NCBI GenBank assembly: GCA_035559995.1
Contig: DATMAM010000051.1
Location: 62,001-126,000 of the forward strand
DNA: 64,000 nucleotides
Origin: DATMAM01 sp035559995
GTDB lineage: Bacteria > Desulfobacterota > Binatia > UBA9968
Direction of reading: 5' to 3'
In this document: positions 60,853-64,000 of the stretch, one piece after another
Numbering within the stretch: position 1 is the stretch's first letter
Layout of the letters: each line of letters begins with the position of its first letter
Notes under the pieces: generated by a model
Database searches by the model: none
Told to the model about the DNA's origin: nothing
What the model saw: only the letters and a program-made list of their open reading frames with translations
Translations under genes and position numbers: made by a program

Positions 60853-61529
60853 TTGGCCGCGGCCCCGGCCGCTCGGAGGAACGCTACCGCTCTCTCATCA
60901 GGCTGATCGCCGACAAGCTCCAGCAGGCGATCGTGGCGGGGAAGCTATCGCCGGGAGAAAAGCTCGCGGCCGACAAGCTTGCGGCCTCGCTCAACGTGAG
61001 CGGCGTGCCGCTTCGGGAAGCGCTGCGCCAGCTCGCCTCCCAGGGCTATGTCACGTTCCTGCCTAACAACGAGATTATCGTCAGCAAGCCCAGCATCGAG
61101 GACTCTGAAGACTACTACATGATCGCAAGCGTCCTGGAAGGCCTTGCCGCCCGGCTTGCGGCTCAAAGGGCGGAAGCCGAGGAGATCGCCAGGCTGCGCG
61201 AGCTTCACCGGCTTCTCAAGGAAGCCTGCCGAAAGCGCGACCTTACCGGCTACTTCGAGGCCAACAGCCGCTTTCACCGCTTTATCGCCGAGATAGCGCG
61301 CAACGAGCGTCTTTACCATCTCGTCGATCAGCTGCGCCAGGAGATGCAGAAGACGCGGCTCCTCGCGCTTAGGCTGCCGGAGCGGCTGGAGTTTTCCATG
61401 CGCGAGCACGACGAGATCCTGGACGCGTTCGTGAAGCGAAATCCCGCACTGGCCGAGGCCGCCGCCGCGCGCCACCTGAACAACCACCTCGCGGCGCTGA
61501 AAAAGGTGCTGGCGACGGCCAAGGGCTAG
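60849..61529 (+). CDS. GntR family regulator with FCD-type C-terminal domain
   Basis: A 226-residue regulator. The N-terminal winged helix (LIADKLQQAIVAGKLSPGEKLAADKLAASLNVSGVPLREALRQLASQGYV) is followed by an all-helical FadR-C/FCD domain with FEANSRFHRFIAEIARNERLYHLVDQL and REHDEILDAF. The metal-type His and Asp/Glu pattern of FCD proteins is partly visible (FHRFI, HDEIL, HLNNH). The ligand is probably a small acid. It overlaps the thiolase-fold gene by 4 bases, so it may sense the product of that pathway. The palindrome upstream of the next transporter gene may be its target. Confidence 0.9.
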   Translation: MIGRGPGRSEERYRSLIRLIADKLQQAIVAGKLSPGEKLAADKLAASLNVSGVPLREALRQLASQGYVTFLPNNEIIVSKPSIEDSEDYYMIASVLEGLAARLAAQRAEAEEIARLRELHRLLKEACRKRDLTGYFEANSRFHRFIAEIARNERLYHLVDQLRQEMQKTRLLALRLPERLEFSMREHDEILDAFVKRNPALAEAAAARHLNNHLAALKKVLATAKG

Positions 61530-61563
61530 CGTTTTTCGCTCTCGGGGCCGGTGGCCGAAGGCC

Positions 61564-61609
61564 TTGACACTCAAAAGCGGGATGAAATAGGTCTAGCTTA
61601 GCTAAGCTA
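61564..61609 (+). promoter_or_regulatory. Promoter region with 16-base perfect palindrome before the peptide-type transporter
   Basis: TTGACA at 61564-61569 is followed, about 24 bases later, by TAGCTTAGCTAAGCTA (61594-61609), which is perfectly self-complementary. The -10 region is not clear. The site may be the operator of the GntR gene just upstream. Confidence 0.4.
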
Positions 61610-61651
61610 AGCGACTCGCGCTTCCCGGTGAGCACGCTCAGGAGGTACGGT

Positions 61652-63271
61652 ATGCAGGCTGGCACGGTACGATCGGCTGCAAGGGCGCTGGCGGCCTGTC
61701 TGGCCGCCATCGGCCTTGTCACCCAAGCGCGCTCTGCAGAAAAGGCGGCTCAGGAAAAACCCCGCTACGGCGGCGAGCTTGTCTTTGCGGTCGGCGAAAC
61801 GCCGCCTTCCTTCGATGGCCATCGCGAGACCACGTTCGCGCTGATCCATCCGGTTGCGCCGCACTACAGCACCTTGCTCCGCTTCGACCCGCACAACTAC
61901 CCCAAAATCGTCGGCGATGTGGCGGCGAGCTGGAGCGTTTCCAAGGACGGCCTGAGCTACACGTTCAAAATTCGCAAAGGCATCCGCTTCCACGACGGCA
62001 GCCCGCTGACCGCGCGCGACGTCAAGGCGACCTACGATAAAATTATTTTCCCGCCCGAAGGGGTGGCCAGCGCGCGCAAAGCCTCCTATGGCGTTGTCGA
62101 GAGAGTCGAAGCGCCCGACGATTTCACGGTGATCTTTCGCCTGAAGCATCCCTCCGCGTCGTTTCTGGCCAACGTCGCCTCCCCCTGGAACTTCATCTAC
62201 AGCGCCGAAAAGCTCAAGCAGGATCCGCGCTGGTACGAAAAGCATATTCTGGGCTCCGGTCCGTTCGTCTTCGGCGAGTACGTGGCCGGCTCCCATTGGG
62301 TCGGCAAGAAAAACCCGAACTATTTCATGAAGGACAGGCCCTACCTCGACAGCTACAGAGCGATCTTCATTCGCGACACCGCGCCCCGCGTCGCCGCGGT
62401 GCGCAGCGGCCAGGCGCTGATCGAATTTCGCGGCTTCAATCCGGCCGCGCGCGACGACATCGTCAAGGCGCTGGGCAACAAGGCGGTCGTCCAGGAAAGC
62501 CCGTGGGTTTGCAATCTCACCGTGACGATCAACACCGAGAAAAAGCCGTTCGATGACGCGCGCGTCAGGCGCGCCTTGACGCTTGCGATCGACCGCTGGG
62601 AAGGCTCCAAAACGCTGTCGCAGATCTCGGTGCTGAAGTTCGTCGGCGGTATCTTCCGGCCCGGCTCCGATTTTGCGACGCCGCCCGAGGAGCTAACCAA
62701 GCTGGCCGGCTTCGGCAAGAACATCGCCGCGGCCCGCGCCGAGGCGCGCCGGCTTCTCAAAGAGGCCGGGGTCGCGGAAGGCTTCTCGTTTACCTTGAAG
62801 AACCGCAACGTCAAGGAGCCCTACGAGGTCGCCGGGGTCTACGTCATCGACCAGTGGCGGCAGATCGGGCTGAACGTCACTCATATGCCGCAGGAAGGCG
62901 GGCCGTATTTCAACGATTTCCGCCAGGGCAATTTTGATACCGGCATCGACTTCGCTTGCGACTTCATGGACGAGCCCGATCTCCAGCTGTTCAAGTTCCT
63001 GAGCAGCGACAAGAGCCCGGTCAATTACGCCCGCTACAAGGACGCAATTCTGGACGAGCTCTATGAGAAGCAGAGCCGTGCCACCAACGCCAAAGAGCGG
63101 CTCAAGCTCTTGCGCCAATTTGAAAAGCGCGTCCTCGACGAGCAGGCCTATCAGTTCCACATCCTCTGGTGGCAGCGAATCGTGCCGCATCACGCGCGCG
63201 TGAAAGGCTGGAAAATAAGCCCCAGCCACTACGTGAATCAGGACCTGCGCGACGTCTGGCTGAGCGAGTAG
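61652..63271 (+). CDS. Peptide/nickel-type ABC transporter substrate-binding protein (SBP_bac_5)
   Basis: A 539-residue exported receptor with a signal segment (ARALAACLAAIGLVTQARSAEK). The mature part RYGGELVFAVGETPPSFDGHRE leads into SWSVSKDGLSYTFKIRKGIRFHDGSPLTARDVKATYDKI, the standard family 5 signature. AGGAGG before the ATG at 61652 supports the start. It is the first gene of an ABC operon; the DppB-type permease follows after a 60-base gap that holds a hairpin. The receptors of this group bind peptides, glycosides or opines, and the ligand here is unknown. Confidence 0.93.
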   Translation: MQAGTVRSAARALAACLAAIGLVTQARSAEKAAQEKPRYGGELVFAVGETPPSFDGHRETTFALIHPVAPHYSTLLRFDPHNYPKIVGDVAASWSVSKDGLSYTFKIRKGIRFHDGSPLTARDVKATYDKIIFPPEGVASARKASYGVVERVEAPDDFTVIFRLKHPSASFLANVASPWNFIYSAEKLKQDPRWYEKHILGSGPFVFGEYVAGSHWVGKKNPNYFMKDRPYLDSYRAIFIRDTAPRVAAVRSGQALIEFRGFNPAARDDIVKALGNKAVVQESPWVCNLTVTINTEKKPFDDARVRRALTLAIDRWEGSKTLSQISVLKFVGGIFRPGSDFATPPEELTKLAGFGKNIAAARAEARRLLKEAGVAEGFSFTLKNRNVKEPYEVAGVYVIDQWRQIGLNVTHMPQEGGPYFNDFRQGNFDTGIDFACDFMDEPDLQLFKFLSSDKSPVNYARYKDAILDELYEKQSRATNAKERLKLLRQFEKRVLDEQAYQFHILWWQRIVPHHARVKGWKISPSHYVNQDLRDVWLSE

Positions 63272-63276
63272 GGAAA

Positions 63277-63316
63277 TGTCGTGCTCGCTCTCGACTGACG
63301 AACACGAGCACGGACA
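63277..63316 (+). other. Intercistronic hairpin between receptor and permease genes
   Basis: TGTC-GTGCTCG (63277-63287) pairs with CGAGCAC-GGACA (63305-63316) with one bulged base and a 17-base loop. Such hairpins behind receptor genes protect the receptor part of the mRNA and raise its level over the permease. Confidence 0.4.
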
Positions 63317-63331
63317 CGAATCACGAATTTC

Positions 63332-64000
63332 ATGCGCCGTTATCTCCTGCAGCGCGTGCTCTTGATGATCCCGACGCTTTTCGGCGTCGCCGCGCTGGTC
63401 TTTTTTCTCCTGCGGGTGGCCCCGGGAGATATCGTCGAGCTCAAGTACGCCGGCACCGGCGCGTTTGCGCCCAAGGAAGCAATTGAGCGGGAGCGCGCGC
63501 AGCTCGGGCTCGATAGGCCGCTCGCGGAGCAGTTCGTTTCCTGGATGTGGGGCATCGTCCGGTTCGACTTCGGCACCTCGATGTGGACGGGAAAGCCGAT
63601 CGCCGACGAGATCCGAATCCGCCTCGAGCTCAGCCTGCAGCTGGCGATCATGGCGACCTTGATTGCGATCGCGCTCGCGCTTCCCCTGGGAACGCTTGCC
63701 GCCGTCAAGCAGGACACTTGGGTGGACTACGTCGTGCGGGTTTTTTCGATCGCGGGACTCGCGGTCCCTTCGTTTTGGCTGGGCATCCTGATCATCCTGG
63801 TGTTTCTGATCTTTTTCAAGTGGCTTCCTCCGCTCACCTTCACGCCGTTCTGGGTCGACCCCAAAGCCAACCTGATGCAGCTTCTCTGGCCCGCCCTCGC
63901 CGTCGGCTACCGTTATTCAGCCGTGGCGACCAGGATGACGCGCTCGGCCGTGCTCGAGGTATTGCGCGAGGACTACATCCGCACCGCGCGCGCCAAAGGG
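63332..64000 (+). CDS. ABC transporter permease, DppB type, N-terminal part
   Basis: The first 223 codons are in the window; the gene runs off the right edge. The translation starts MRRYLLQRVLLMIPTLFGVA, followed by LLRVAPGD and ERERAQLGLDRPLAEQFVSW, the N-terminal pattern of DppB/OppB. The EAA loop (VLREDYIRTARAKG) is the last part seen. Several hydrophobic segments are visible (LSLQLAIMATLIAIALALPLG, VFSIAGLAVPSFWLGILIILV). It belongs with the family 5 receptor just upstream. Confidence 0.93.
   Translation, partial: MRRYLLQRVLLMIPTLFGVAALVFFLLRVAPGDIVELKYAGTGAFAPKEAIERERAQLGLDRPLAEQFVSWMWGIVRFDFGTSMWTGKPIADEIRIRLELSLQLAIMATLIAIALALPLGTLAAVKQDTWVDYVVRVFSIAGLAVPSFWLGILIILVFLIFFKWLPPLTFTPFWVDPKANLMQLLWPALAVGYRYSAVATRMTRSAVLEVLREDYIRTARAKG

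Overview
The window is about 64 kb of GC-rich bacterial chromosome, densely coded on both strands, with no rRNA, tRNA, CRISPR array or insertion sequence that I could recognise and no gene-free stretch above 300 bases. The gene content is that of an uncultivated, metabolically versatile soil or sediment bacterium. It combines many extracytoplasmic solute receptors (NMT1, TctC, iron-type and peptide-type), lipoate synthesis, citrate synthase, a Thermus-type 7Fe ferredoxin, a putative F420-binding PNPOx-like protein and a UPF0182 membrane protein. I suspect a Rokubacteria/Methylomirabilota, Tectomicrobia or Binatia-like (Desulfobacterota) lineage. That placement is inference from gene content only.

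Layout. 1-10.1 kb: an ornithine cyclodeaminase-like gene cut by the left edge, an orphan ABC ATPase, a DHH phosphoesterase, ferredoxin, lipB-lipA, an NCS2 permease, a MarR regulator with a palindromic site at its start, a PTPS-family protein, a cold-shock protein and an iron-type ABC permease. 10.2-13.4 kb: a two-domain VOC protein and a tandem pair of paralogous iron-type binding proteins. 13.4-20.8 kb: an operon of VAO-type flavin oxidase, haem-oxygenase-like metalloenzyme and methyltransferase, an SDR, a second haem-oxygenase-like enzyme, an NMT1-type receptor and a LigJ-like hydratase. 21-24.7 kb: a three-subunit molybdenum hydroxylase. 25.4-31.8 kb: a tripartite tricarboxylate transporter with a TenA protein, another TctC receptor and an FAD oxidoreductase. 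32-34.7 kb: an NMT1-like protein with an M20-like protein, and an Mth938-domain protein. 35-39.4 kb: a complete sensor kinase, a second kinase that has lost its phospho-acceptor His, and a QseG-like lipoprotein. 39.5-45.6 kb: a dihydroxyphthalate-decarboxylase-like protein, a CnoX-like thioredoxin, an AI-2E family permease, small unknowns and a ComEC-like metallo-beta-lactamase protein.

45.7-52.3 kb holds the most interesting block. A MarR gene is followed by five same-strand genes, four of which overlap: a two-cluster CCG-type Fe-S oxidoreductase, a nucleoside phosphorylase, an extended MtnA (sugar-1-phosphate isomerase), a class II aldolase fused to an SCP2 sterol-carrier domain, and an acyl-CoA ligase. 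Read as chemistry, this suggests phosphorolysis of a 5'-modified nucleoside, isomerisation to the ketose-1-phosphate, aldol cleavage to dihydroxyacetone phosphate plus an aldehyde, then oxidation and CoA activation. The first three steps match the known DHAP shunt for methylthioadenosine or 5'-deoxyadenosine. The SCP2 fusion, Fe-S protein and CoA ligase would be additions to it. The operon promoter carries a GTTTAAAC-centred site that recurs in the promoter of the SDR near 17.8 kb.

52.3-64 kb: a PNPOx-like protein, an MBL hydrolase, an SDR, citrate synthase, SixA, UPF0182, a thiolase-fold protein fused to a DUF35-type domain but lacking the nucleophilic Cys, a GntR regulator, and the start of a peptide-type ABC transporter cut by the right edge.
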